NCBI GenBank assembly: GCA_964644075.1
Contig: CAZXUQ010000002.1
Span: forward strand, 1-64,000
Direction of reading: 5' to 3'
Length of the DNA stretch: 64,000 bases
Origin: JAGOMW01 sp964644075
GTDB lineage: Bacteria; Patescibacteriota; Gracilibacteria; BD1-5; UBA2023
Position 1 is the stretch's first letter, and every line of letters starts with the position of its first letter. Below are positions 44,275-55,393 of the stretch, piece by piece. Below the pieces are notes generated by a model. The model had not been told where the DNA came from. It saw only the letters and a program-made list of their open reading frames with translations, and searched no databases. Made by a program: the position numbers and the translations under genes.

Positions 44275-45369
44275 ATGAAAAAAAAATCTTCTCATTCTTT
44301 TAGAAAATACCTCGGTTTCGGTGTGCTCTGAATTCTTCTATCACTTTCAGTATATGCTGCAGTTAACCTTCCTTGGTGACCTGAGGAAAAGCAAGCAAAT
44401 GGGTTTCTCGTAATGGCAGGACAAAATAAAAATATAAATGTCTACAGTGAATGTAAGAAAGTAACAGCGACAACCAAAAATGTCTTTGTCCCGACAGGAA
44501 CTCAGAATGAGTGGGATAAATTCAAACTCGGAGCATGAAATGTAGGAGCTAGTCTTGGTCCTTGTAGTGGTATAATAAATGGTGTTTGTAGTCCTATACC
44601 TACTACTTGTACCAGTGGTACCGTATCATGAGACAATGGAAATACAACTCCTGGTGGAACTCGTACATGGAACTGTCTCGGAAGTGGAGGGGGAACAAAT
44701 ACGAGTTGTAATTACGTAAATCCTCCAGCGTCATGTGTACCAAATGGATCATACAGCTATGGAAGCTGTAGCGTAAGTTGTGGTGGTGGATCCCAGGATA
44801 GGTTTGATAGCTGTGGAAACTACTATGATACTCAGTTTACTAACTGTAATCCTACCGCATGTAGTACGCCATCAAATAACTGTACTACTCCGTGGTGAAC
44901 CACTGTAACAGATGGAACGCTAGTAACTGCTTATCAGAATAGCAATGTAGCATTCGGCTCTAGCTGCGTGAGTCAGACAGCAACATGTAATAACGGCACT
45001 CTCAATCTCACGTATACTCATCAAAACTGTACTGTAGATCCAGCACCGAGTTATACATATACACTGAGTTGGTCAGATTGGTCAGACTGTTCTGGATCAT
45101 CATGTCCTGGAACGCAGTCTCGTACACCTACATGTAAGCGTGACCAGGATAATGTCATAGTAGATGCTGCTACATACTGTGGCGTACAAAATTCTGACCT
45201 GACTCAATCTTGTACTGGTCATGAAAAAACAGGAATGCCAGCCTGTGCATCGTTTCCAAATAGAGATGTATGTGCACCTGATACATACCAATGTACATCT
45301 CTTGGTTGGGCAAACTTATGAGATGGGTACTGTAAAAATCATAACGAAGTTCTCTGTGTAGCTCCTTAA
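44275..45369 (+). CDS. Exported Cys-rich protein, paralogue of 37479 gene, 364 aa
   Basis: ATG 44275 to TAA 45367-45369. After a signal segment (GFGVLGILLSLSVYA) the N-terminal domain repeats that of the 37479 product: VNLPWGPEEKQANGFLVMAG and YSECKKVTATTKNVFVPTG. The remainder is a chain of Cys/Asn/Thr/Gly-rich units and a TSP1-like module, YTLSWSDWSDCSGSSCPGTQ with RTPTCK. The C-terminus (VCAPDTYQCTSLGWAN) is again Cys-rich. The pair brackets the island and suggests a shared secretion or attachment domain at the N-terminus. Confidence 0.8.
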
Positions 45370-45387
45370 TTCTAAAGTTGTAATTAA

Positions 45388-45418
45388 ATAAAAATCCCCT
45401 TCTCGGGGATTTTTATTT
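45388..45418 (+). terminator. Intrinsic terminator closing the surface-protein island
   Basis: AAAAATCCCC, TTCTC, GGGGATTTTTATTTC. Confidence 0.85.
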
Positions 45419-45496
45419 CTTCGGATAGTTTTTCCAGAATTTTTTTGCAAAAAATAAAAATAAGTATACACTAGCAATACATTTATTATTCCATTT

Positions 45497-45811
45497 ATGA
45501 CTAGCACTCTCGCTCCTCAGAAAACCAAACGAAAACCAAAAGTGATCACGACGATACGTCTCGATCCAGATATCAAGCGTGAGGCTCAGATCATCACGCG
45601 GAATATGGGGATCGATCTTTCGACATTTCTCAGTATGCGACTTGCTGAGCTCGTCTCCACTCGATCTCTTCAGATCGATATGAGAGAAGTAGCTTCTCCT
45701 GAAGTGTTGGCTGAGCTCCGACAAGTAGAGCAAGATATAGCAAATGGAGTGAATATGTCTCCGACTTTTACGAATGCTCGAGATGCTATCGCTTATCTCC
45801 ATTCTTTGTAA
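45497..45811 (+). CDS. RelB/DinJ-type antitoxin
   Basis: 104 residues, ATG 45497 to TAA 45809-45811, no TGA. A ribbon-helix-helix start (KVITTIRLDPDIKREAQIIT) and MGIDLSTFLSMRLAELV match RelB/DinJ, and a flexible C-terminal part for toxin binding follows. Six bases separate it from the toxin gene. It is expected to neutralise the toxin and to repress the pair. Confidence 0.82.
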   Translation: MTSTLAPQKTKRKPKVITTIRLDPDIKREAQIITRNMGIDLSTFLSMRLAELVSTRSLQIDMREVASPEVLAELRQVEQDIANGVNMSPTFTNARDAIAYLHSL

Positions 45812-45817
45812 TACAAA

Positions 45818-46093
45818 ATGAAGCTCGAATTCAATTCTCATTTTTTTCCGACATATAGACTCCTATCGAAACGAGATCAACACCTTGTAGATATGGCAAT
45901 AGAGCTCTTTATGGAAAACCCTGCTGATCCTGCCCTCAGAGTACATGCACTCACTGGAGATCTTCAGTGATATCACTCATTCTCAGCTGATGAGGACATT
46001 CGCATTCTTTATACGAAAAAATGAGATCACATATACGTAACTCTCATAAAGGTAGGCACTCACGATACGGTCTATAAAACCCCTATTTTTTAG
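45818..46093 (+). CDS. RelE/YafQ-type mRNA interferase toxin
   Basis: 91 residues, ATG 45818 to TAG 46091-46093, with two TGA codons. RelE-superfamily fold: FMENPADPALRVHALTGDLQ, HSFSADEDIRILYTKK, then VTLIKVGTHDTVY. The YafQ branch has conserved His and Asp residues in these places and cuts mRNA on the ribosome. The last 11 bases overlap the convergent tgt gene. Confidence 0.85.
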
Positions 46094-47258
46094 GGTAGTA
46101 CTTCCAGAACTCTTCACGAAAATTTTCAAATTTTCCTACAAGTATCGCTTCGCGCGCTTTCCGAGCGAGGAGGAGGAGATACTCGATATTGTGCAGAGAG
46201 AGGAGGAGTCACCCTGTTGCTTCACCGACATTTACGAGGTGGCGGAGGTATCCGAGCGAATAACGAGCAGACACACTGGTTTCGAATCCAGGAGTCATAG
46301 GGATTTTTTCCTGACTGTATTTATATTTCTCATTCCCGATTTTCAGATTGCCATAGGAGGTGAATACTTCTCCATGTCGGCCGATACGCGTCGGGAGGAC
46401 ACAGTCCATCATATCGATCCCGCGAGCAATCCCCTCGACGAGATCCTCTGGAGTTCCAACACCCATGAGATAGTGCGGCTTGTCTCGAGGAAGGAGCGGT
46501 TCGAGGACATCGAGGATACGGTACATATCTTGCTTGGACTCGCCCACAGAGAGTCATCCGATCGCCACTCATGGAGTATCGAGAGAAGATATAAAACGTG
46601 CAGATTCACTTCGCAGATCATCATAGATCACACCCTGGATGATCGCAAAAAGTGCTTGTGGATAGAGTCACTGCTCTTTTCGCTTTTCTTCATTTCGCTG
46701 CCACTGATCACGTGAACGTATCGCCCATCTATGTGTCCGCTCCATCGCAGCACGAGCATAGTCATGAGACGATCCACCTGGTGCACACTCATCGAACGCC
46801 ATGATGATATCAGCTCCGAGGGAGTACTGCATATCCATGACATTTTCCGGAGTGAAGAAATGTTTTGATCCATCGAGATACGAACGGAAGTGCACACCAT
46901 CTTCTGTGACTTTCGCGAGTTTTTCTCATCCTTCATTTTGCATGCCGAGTCCGAGTGAGAACACCTGAAATCCTCCTGAGTCAGTGAGGATTGGAATATC
47001 GACATCCATAAACTGGTGGAGTCCTCCAAATGACTCGATCACATCACAGCCAGGACGTAGGTACGAGTGGTAGTTGTTCACAAGCATGATCTCTGCGCCA
47101 CTAGACTTTACTTGATCGATCGTTGCTCACTTGACCGCTGATCGAGTTCCCACAGGCATAAATATCGGAGTATGGATCACCCCGTGTGGAGTCGTGATCG
47201 TACCAGCTCGTGCAGCACCATCAGTCGCATCGAGAGTGTAGGAAAAAGAGGTTTGCAT
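46083..47258 (-). CDS. tgt: tRNA-guanine transglycosylase, without the zinc cysteines
   Basis: 391 residues, ATG 47258 to TAG 46083-46085. Active-site blocks are normal: LTDSGGFQVFSLG, MGVGTPEDLVEGIARGIDMM and DCVLPTRIGRHGEVFT with the nucleophilic Asp. However, the zinc site that usually reads C-x-C-x2-C before the SRAYLRHL segment is replaced by FETSVSARYSLGYLRHL, with no Cys; only the later His (LLSLHNIEYL) remains. Tgt exchanges guanine 34 for a queuosine precursor in tRNA. A QueH domain is encoded at 55344. The enzyme may be stable without zinc or have altered use. Confidence 0.92.
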
Positions 47259-47333
47259 GGTCGGGAGTATAGAGAAAAATAGAAAAAAAGCGAGTTTTTT
47301 GCAAAAAATGAATTTTTATGAGAAAATAAGAGT

Positions 47334-49595
47334 ATGAAGTACTCTCTTTGCAGACATTTTTGTGTGTATTTCTCTCCTGAAAAAGAGAGGATGTGAGGAG
47401 TGTGACTTTTAGACGCTGAACAGAAATGAAAAGATCCAATGAAAGAGCTTGAGTCAAATCTTTCAGATGATCTTTTGAGTCTCTGGTTACGTGCTACTGG
47501 TAGTACAGCACAAAGTATCCTCGACGATCCCAAGTATAAAAGTATTCCTGTTACAGCAAGGAGCACTATTCAGAGAATGATTGATTTCTGAGAACTGGAT
47601 GTAAGTTTTAGCCTTTCTAGAAACTTATGAGATACTGGTCGTCTTAACATGATCAAAAGAGTTATCAATGATGGTTTTCGATGAAGAGATAGTATCATTA
47701 TTTTTGATTCAGGTGGTGGTACAAATTATGACGTAAAGACTGTAGGAGAGTATAATAGTCTCGTTTCACGAGATATTAGAAACTTCAATAAAAATGTGTT
47801 TATATCCATATTTCGAACTCCTGAGAATCTCAATAAATATGTCGGAACAATAAGCACTAAAAACTGGTCAGAACTCTGAATGTATTTTCAATCTCGAGGA
47901 TGGGAATCTCAACTCTTAAATGGAGTAAACAAGACACTATACAAAACATTTTTTACAGAACTTGCTGAAAAAAAGAAAAACCAAGAACGTGAAAAAATAG
48001 ATCCCCTATTCGCTGAGATGAGAAAATCTTTCTCATGATCACCGCAGGTCATACGCAGTATAGAACTCTTCGCAAAGGAAATCGGTATTGAGTTTTGAGC
48101 AGATGGAAATGTGGATATGAACAAAATCCTCTCGAAAATAATAGGCAAAAAAGAGCTCGAATGAAAAACTGATACAGACGCACTCAAGCATCTCACATCA
48201 GAACTTTCTGAACTTAGGAAAAAAGTAGATGAGATCTCAAAATCCATAAAATCAGAACGTCATGAACTGCTCCTATCACTCGGATGACCTGATATTACCA
48301 TCGGGAGATTTTCTGAAATGTCCGGGGTAAATACAACTACTCGATGAGCCGACGGAAAAGAAAAAGATATACGCAACACTGCCATCGTTTCGCTCACAAA
48401 AGTGGAAGCAAATACCTTGCTCACAAATATCTCTTCAGCAATCAATACGAAAAATATATCTCCTCGTATTGCCAAACTGATCATTCTCTTATGACTCCAG
48501 GTTCGATACGGTGAGATGGCTCAGGCAAAGTGAAGCATACATGCCACACAAAAAGAGATCCATGGAAATCCGTCAGTGATAAAAAAATCTCCAGAAGGAA
48601 AAAGAACTATATCGCTCAGTGAAAATAGTCAGAAAACAATAGATTTTGCTGGAACCATCAGTGCACAATCACAAGTACTCAGTGATACGAAGGATCTCAC
48701 AAAAGAAATGAAAGACGAAACTGAGAGCCTCAGCGATGCTCAGGCAGCCCTCAAAAAACTTCGTGAAACTGGGGTAAAAACACAAGCACAAAAAGAAAAA
48801 GAAGCACGACTCAAGGCATATATAGAACAAAATATAGCACTCGCGCAGACATATAACACTGTAAAAACAGAATACGGGGAAAAGTGAGCTCAGGAGTTTT
48901 TTCAGCAATACTATGAAATCGGTCGTGGAAAAGCACTAGATCCATGAGAACACATACACTATAAATCCCTCGAAACTATCGCTACTCTAACAGATCCAGA
49001 AATACCATGAGGCACGAAACTTTTGGCATGAATACCAGTAGGGTGATATACAAATATGAGTGAGTTATTCAGAGTAGAGGGAATATCACAATCAGCTCCT
49101 GAACTCACAAGTATTAGTATTATGAAAAATTCTGACTGAACGTATGATATTCCTACTTTTGGTGCCAAGAATTTGAGCGAGAAGCAAGTAAATGAAGCTA
49201 AAAACCAGATGAAGATCTATACTGATCTTGGACTGTCTCAGTTTATTCCTCATATTCCACTTATCATAGGAAAAATGAAAGGTGAAGGTATCGGAGTAGA
49301 AATAGATGGACGTGAAAGTAACACAGAGCAAGAATATATAATCAAATATTTTTATCGAAAACTTTTCGAAAAAAAAGACGAAATACTTCCAGAAAGTGTA
49401 CCAGAAATGATGCAACGGTTTCGACATGCACTATGAAATCCTACCAATATGAGGTGAGCGATGCAACGTGTTCTCAAAATGCATAATCTCATCCCTGAGG
49501 CAAACAGGCAAGTTTCTCAAGAAAGTATGACTATCTGGTTATGAAAAAATAGAAAGGACCGCGTATCTTTAGATGATAGGATAGCTTTTGTATAG
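47334..49595 (+). CDS. Large hypothetical protein, 753 aa
   Basis: ATG 47334 to TAG 49593-49595 with about 25 TGA codons. It begins MKYSLCRHFCVYFSPEKER; a later ATG at 47427 (KELESNLSDDLL) could also be used. Predicted features: an N-terminal mixed domain with IIIFDSGGGTNYD, two charged coiled-coil-like regions (around KHLTSELSELRKKVDEISKS, and LSDTKDLTKEMKDETESLSD further on), and a C-terminal globular part. No signal peptide or membrane segment. I do not recognise it. It is the largest unassigned gene of the window. Confidence 0.65.
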
Positions 49596-49670
49596 TTTTC
49601 CTGGTTGCAAAAATCCTCATTTTTCATATCCTTTTGCTAGTTACTTTTCTTAGTATTGGTCTATTTTTCT

Positions 49671-50726
49671 ATGAATCCACACCTTTCCTCTACTCGTGAC
49701 ATCCTCCTCTCGATAGAGTCTGCGATGCAGATGACGATTATCTGACAGGACGACCTCATACGATGACTTATCATTGCTCTCTTTGCTCGAGGACACGTGC
49801 TTATTGAGTGAGTCCCAGGACTCGGAAAGACGAAAGCTGTGAAAACTCTCGCCTCTGTGCTCGGATATGATTTCAAGCGCGTCTCATTCACACCTGATCT
49901 CCTGCCATCGGATATCACATGACACGAGATGTATCGGAAAGAAACTGGGAAATTCGAAGTACGAAAATGACCTATTTTTACCAATATCCTCCTCGCCGAC
50001 GAGATCAATCGTACTCCACCGAAGGTACAATCTGCCCTCCTCGAAGCTATGGAAGAGCATCAGGTCACGATCGGAGAGAAATCACTCGAACTTCCGAAAC
50101 CATTTTTCGTGATCGCGACAGAGAATCCACTCGAACACGAAGGGACATATCCTCTGCCAGAAGCAGAACTTGATCGATTTCTCATGAAGATCATCATCGA
50201 CTATCCCAAAAAAGAAGATGAGAAAACTATCCTCATGCAGTCATCTTTGTCATTCTCGGAACGAGAATCTCTCGGGAAGAGATCCTCACTACGCGAGGAT
50301 GACAAAAAAATAGGCATACTTTCTGCTGATGAGTGCATCGAGATAGCATCATACATACAGGAAAATATCAAAGTCGATGAAAAAATCTATGACTATATCT
50401 CCGACATCCTCGAGATGACTCGTACGAGGAAAAAAGACTCTCCTCCTTACCTATTCGAAGGGGGAAAACAAGAACCCTCGAAACAAGAAAACATCCAAAA
50501 CGCTCTCTCCTACGGTGCATCGACTCGCGCTGGACTCGCACTGGTACGAGGAGCTCGAGTACGAGCACTCCTCGAGTGACGAGACTATGTCACCCCAGAG
50601 GATATCAAGTCGCTTGCTCCGATGATCCTCCGTCACCGTATCGGCCTCTCCTATGAAGCCATGGCAAAAAAAATCTCTCCAGATATGGTGATCGGAGAGA
50701 TACTTTCGAGCGTGAGAGTACCTTAG
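49671..50726 (+). CDS. MoxR-family AAA ATPase
   Basis: 351 residues, ATG 49671 to TAG 50724-50726. Walker A is GVPGLGKTKA (first Gly encoded by TGA), Walker B LLADEINR, then the MoxR block PPKVQSALLEAMEEHQVT, the sensor ATENPLEHEGTYPLPEAELD and the C-terminal arginine part ILRHRIGLSYEA. MoxR ATPases assist maturation of complexes with vWA proteins. A palindromic repeat (50247-50306) is inserted after DYPKKEDEKTILM and adds about 20 residues (SERESLGKRSSLREDDKK). It is not next to the vWA gene at 8849. Confidence 0.92.
50247..50306. repeat. Palindromic repeat inside the moxR gene
   Basis: TTGTCATTCTCGGAACGAGAATCTCTC, then GAGATCCTCACTACGCGAGGATGACAAAA: the outer ends are inverted copies and each half folds by itself. 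It keeps the reading frame. Confidence 0.7.
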
Positions 50727-51013
50727 GCTGTCGCAGCAAGAGATTCTGAAAGAGTTTTATCTAGATTCTCAGAACGACTTTGATCTAGTCTAGCTGGTAA
50801 AGATTCAGGATCTCTTTTTGCAAGATCCGTAAGTCTCTTATTTGCCTCGACTTTCTGAGTCTCATATTCTTTAGGGTCAAATTTTTGAGCTTCTTTTTGA
50901 TCAGTTCCTTTCTGTTCTAATGTCTGATCTGGAGTTTTTCCTACCTCTGTTCCATCTGCAGGAATATTTCCAGTTCACAGATTTGTTTCGGATTCAAAAT
51001 TTCTAAAACTCAT
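50723..51013 (-). CDS. Small hydrophilic protein, 96 aa
   Basis: ATG 51013 to TAA 50723-50725; the stop overlaps the moxR stop by four bases. Starts MSFRNFESETNLGTGNIPAD and is rich in Glu, Gln, Lys and Asp, probably disordered or helical (KKYETQ-like charged repeats). One TGA. No family recognised. Confidence 0.5.
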
Positions 51014-51136
51014 AAGAAGAATTATTAAGTAACTACTAGTAACTAGTCTACCACTTCTCCTCTTTCCTGTCAAAAATCCATTGATTTTTTCACTATTCAC
51101 TATATAAATTCTCTATAGATTTATAACTTCCTTTTT

Positions 51137-52090
51137 ATGATGGATTTTCTCATGTCGCTTGAGTCGGATTTTGCTCATATCTTTACTTCGGCAGGAGCAT
51201 TTGCACTGCTCAATATCATCCTCATCGACCTCGTCATGAGTGGAGATAATGCCATCCTCATCGGTATGGCCACCAAAAAACTCCAATGAGCAGATCGCAA
51301 GAAAGCAATCTTCTGGTGAGTGATGTGAGCAACAGTGCTTCGTATCATATTTTCTCTCGGAGTTGTATTTCTCCTCCGAGTACCGTGACTCGAGTTCCTC
51401 GGGGCCCTTCTCCTTCTCTATGTGGTATGGAAATTTTACCGAGAAATACGGGCACACGAACATCATGAAGAGTGAAAAGAAAGTGGTGATGGACTCGCGA
51501 GCGCCATCAAGACGATCATCATCGCAGATGTCGCAATGAGTCTCGACAATGTCCTTGCTGTAGCATGAGCAAGTCATGGAAATGTCGTCAATCTCATGAT
51601 CGGTCTCATCGTATCGATCATCCTCATGGTGGTGGCATCAGGATATATCGCGAAGCTCCTCGAGCGCTATCCGAGCATCCAGTGGATTGGACTTTTTATC
51701 ATCCTCTTTACTGCGCTTGAGATGCTCGAAAAATGATTTAGTAAAGTCGCAGAACCGACAGTATTCGGTGTCCCTGAGTCAAGTATTTTCACACTCTTAC
51801 TCATCATCGTCGTGGGTGGGTTTGCATGGCTCCAGACACGTTATCTCCGGCCTGATCACTCAGCATTCGCGAGTTGGGCACGAGATCACGGTCGTTCCCT
51901 CATGGTGACGATATTTCTCCTCCTCATCCTCGTAGTGAATTTCGGAGGCAAGATTAGCGAATTTATGAACTCACATCATGGCTACAAATACGGATTTATC
52001 ATGATCTGCGTCCTCGGCATCCTCGAGATCCTGAGGCTCGAACAAGACGGAGAGAAACATGGCTTTATCAAGAGACTTTTTGGGAAGTAG
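51137..52090 (+). CDS. TerC family membrane protein
   Basis: 317 residues, ATG 51137 to TAG 52088-52090. About nine membrane helices and the two family signatures in mirrored halves: DLVMSGDNAILIGMA and DVAMSLDNVLAVAGA, each with the Asp and Asn proposed to bind metal ions. TerC proteins are thought to export Mn or assist membrane metalation of exported enzymes. Several TGA codons encode glycines in the helices. It stands alone, 123 bases after an unrelated minus-strand gene. Confidence 0.9.
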
Positions 52091-52141
52091 GATTGTGTTT
52101 TTTTAGAAATATGTATAATAATATACAATTATTTTATTTCT

Positions 52142-53044
52142 ATGGAAATCACACAAGTTCATACTCCTGAAAACACACCAGGAAGACCTGACTTCAAAAT
52201 AAATATTGAGCCTACTCTTTGATCAAGGCGCCGTGGAGTTGATGATATTTTTCATGTTAACCCTTATGGAGAAATTTTTGTAAATGAGCAAAGTCCAATA
52301 TTTGATAGTCATTTTTGATGAAAATTTCCTATTGTACCATGAGTACTTTTATCAGAACTATTTCGGGATAGATTAGGATGACTTTGGGCTGTATGAAGCA
52401 TATATACCGAGTTTTTGCAACCTATTAGACCAGGAGCTCAGCTCAAACTCAGAGATGATGGTGGAAAATTTACAATCATGAGTCAGATAGCTCCCATAGA
52501 ATGGAAAGAGGTTGCATATATGAGTTCATCCACGGCAAGAAAACCTCAATTTACTGACTTTTCTTTTCATAATACAAATGTGGATGATTGGGTAGATTGA
52601 GCTGAATGGGTACCCCATGGAGATAATTTTCGTTTTGTAGATATAGTAGGATGGAGCGATCATAACGGTACATATGTATATCAGTGAAAATACTTCCCTA
52701 AAGAGTCTGATTTTCAGGATGGAAAAATTCCATTTTGGCTACTCGAAGAGTGCGGAGCACAATGTATACTATGAGCAAAACGAGCTCTTGACTGTAAAAA
52801 TAGTTCATATTCCACATATAAATCTTCACTAATACAACCAGTATGAGATATGATAGGCAATATTCAAAAAATAAATGACTCTTCTGAGATACGAGTAATG
52901 TGAACCGTAAAAGAAGATGCTCGCACAGCCACTACACATTATACACTCTTCGCTGACGATATGCCTATATTTCACGCTATTATAGAGTGAAATATTATAT
53001 CCTCAAGGGCTTGGGATCGAATAATCTGAATGCCTACTGCATAG
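52142..53044 (+). CDS. Tandem hotdog-fold (FabZ/FabA-like) protein, 300 aa
   Basis: ATG 52142 to TAG 53042-53044, about twenty TGA codons. Domain 1 (residues about 30-150) has SHFGGKFPIVPGVLLSELF, matching the H-x-FPG-x-P-x-x-PG-x-L-x-x-E pattern of FabZ dehydratases, and FLQPIRPGAQLKL. Domain 2 (about 155-290) has HGDNFRFVDIVGWSD and YFPKESDFQDGKIPFWLLEE, the same pattern without the His. So one complete and one degenerate active site are likely. It may act on an acyl-ACP or acyl-CoA, but no other fatty-acid genes are present. The end overlaps malic enzyme by 11 bases. Confidence 0.65.
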
Positions 53045-54170
53045 CCTCCGCAACGACACTCGCAACTCATTTATCGAGAGGATTTGGGAGGATATTTTCT
53101 TCACTCGGATCTTTCACATAGGCCGCGAGTGCTTCAGCGGCTCGAATCTTCATCTCATCGGTGATTTGTTTTTTTCCGTATTTCAATACTCAGGCAAAAA
53201 TACCAGGAAATGCGAGGACGTTGTTCACTTGGTTCGGATAGTCAGATCGACCAGTCCCGATGATACGGATACCTGCCTCTTTTGCGACTTCTGGCATGAT
53301 CTCAGGAGTCGGGTTCGCCATCGCGAATACGATCGCATCGCTCGCCATCGTCTCCGCCATTTGTTTCGTGAGGGCTCCTGCTGCAGACACTCAGAGAAAT
53401 ACATCTGCTCCTCTGATAGCATCTGTGAGAGTACCATCGATATTCTCTTCATTGGTAAACTCGAGGAGTTTTTGTTTAGAGATATCGAGTCCGGTACGAT
53501 TTCGTGAGATGATCCCCTTCGAGTCACAGGCGATGAAGTGTCTAACTCCGTAGAGTTTGAGGAGTTTCGCGATCGCGACTCCTGCGGCTCCTGCTCAGTT
53601 GAGCACGACCTTGATATCTTCTTTCTTTTTCCCTGTGACTTTGAGCGCATTGATGAGTCAGGCGAGGACGGTGATCGCTGTCCCGTGCTGGTCATCATGC
53701 ATGACAGGGATATCGAGTTCAGCCTTGAGTCTCTCCTCGATCTCGAAACAACGTGGTGCTGCGATATCTTCGAGGTTGATCCCGCCGAAGCCATCAGCGA
53801 TATTTTTCACCGTTTTGATAAATTCTTCCACATCCTGTGTCCCGACGATGATCGGGAACGCATCCACTCATCCGAACTCTTTGAAGAGGACACACTTCCC
53901 TTCCATGACAGGCATAGATGCCTTGTGCCCGAGATTTCCGAGTCCGAGTATCGCTGATCCATCAGAGATCACTACGACCGTACGAGACTTGAGCGTATAG
54001 TCGTAGAGTTTCGATGGATCTTTCGCGATCTCACGGCATGGCTCAGCTACCCCTGGAGAGTATGCCCAGGAGAGATCATCACGTGATTCGATATGGGCGA
54101 TCGCCTCTGTACGGAGCTTTCACTGGAGTTTTTTATGCATTTCGAGGGATTTCTGATAGATGTCAGACAT
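53034..54170 (-). CDS. NAD(P)-dependent malic enzyme
   Basis: 378 residues, ATG 54170 to TAG 53034-53036. N-terminal part with YSPGVAEPCREIA (catalytic Tyr-side loop), VISDGSAILGLGNLG, the metal-binding IPVMHDDQHGTAI, the nucleotide loop VLNGAGAAGVAIAKLL and MANPTPEIMPEVA. This is the short bacterial malic enzyme lacking the phosphotransacetylase tail of MaeB. It decarboxylates malate to pyruvate, giving NADH or NADPH. Together with pta it suggests pyruvate/acetate-centred carbon use. TGA occurs at few sites. Confidence 0.93.
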
Positions 54171-54258
54171 GGGTGAGATTTTAGAAATTAGACTGTAGAT
54201 TTTAGACGGAAAGAAGAAAAATGCAAAAAGAAATGAGAATGATTATCATTAAGAAGTA

Positions 54259-54286
54259 TTGACTTTATTATAAATAATATTATATT
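54259..54286 (+). promoter_or_regulatory. Promoter giving a leaderless transcript
   Basis: TTGACT 54259-54264 and TATATT 54281-54286 with a 16-bp spacer. The ATG at 54293 starts six bases after the -10 box, at the expected transcription start. Confidence 0.65.
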
Positions 54287-54292
54287 ATATAC

Positions 54293-55393
54293 ATGTATAC
54301 TAATATTTCCAGTACCTATGATCCATTATGGAAAGAGTTTTGAATTCCATGAAGTGATATTACAAGTAAATGTTTGCTTTTGCATGCGTTAGAATGAGCC
54401 CGGAAAAGGACCGATGATCTTATGGGAGTTTGGGTAATTCCGTCGTGAGAGCCAATACACGAATATTTAAAAAAATTAGGTGAAGCCAGCACAAGGCAAG
54501 CATTTCGTCTTCAGGAGGTAACATTTTACTCTGAATATTTTATCCCGATTATTTCAGCGCTTATTTTAAAAATAAAACAACAATACGAAATACCTGCAGA
54601 ACGGTTCTTGACTATTCTAAAGTTGGTAAAAAAACTATCCATATTGTTTTGCTCATCAAAAACACTCTCAAATAATCCAATGATAGTAGAGGACTCTACA
54701 GGATACGTTTTTTGGGATAAGAAAAAGGATTGTTTAACATTAACAATAGATCTAGATAGTATCATGAAAGAAGTTGCTGTAACTTCAATTAACGATTGAA
54801 TAAAATTATCAATATATGAACAATTTGTTATGGTACTTACTCATGAACTTGCTCATGTGTTTTCAACAGAATTTATATCTACAGACGAGGCAGAAAAAAG
54901 AGAGAAAGAACTCGCTATTAGGGAATTATATAATGAGAGTCATTGTGTGAATGATATTATTGTAAAATATTTCACACATTTCAGAAGTTGATATAAGATT
55001 ATATACGTAGATGGCTATTTCGCCACTAGAGAAGATCCTACACCTTTTAATGAAGCTATTACTGAGTTAGTAGGAGAGGAGTTGTATCAAATAATCACCT
55101 CCGATGAACCATTTAAGGTTCTAACAAAAACATATCACGTAGGTGCATACAAACCAAATGTGATAGCACTACATCGGGCTATTAAAAGGTACTGTAGTAT
55201 ACATAAAATGGATGAATCATCCGTATTAGAAAAAATAAAACGTGCCTATATCGTTTGATTTCCTTATATATTAGAAATAGACGACCTGTATAGTTTATTT
55301 TTAGAAGAGTTCGAGAAAGAATCTAAAAAACCTACACTGGAAATTACCCCACCATCCTCCCTTTCATCTCACTCTCCCCTCCCTCGCGGATAG
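54293..55393 (+). CDS. Predicted zinc metallopeptidase (HELAH), 366 aa
   Basis: ATG 54293 to TAG 55391-55393, about eight TGA codons. The N-terminal 130 residues are mixed; then the zinc site MVLTHELAHVFSTEF (HExxH) is followed some 65 residues on by NEAITELVGEEL, whose Glu could be the third ligand of a gluzincin. No signal peptide is seen, so it acts inside the cell or leaves by another way. The last 50 bases overlap the end of the NadD-QueH gene. Family not assigned. Confidence 0.7.
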
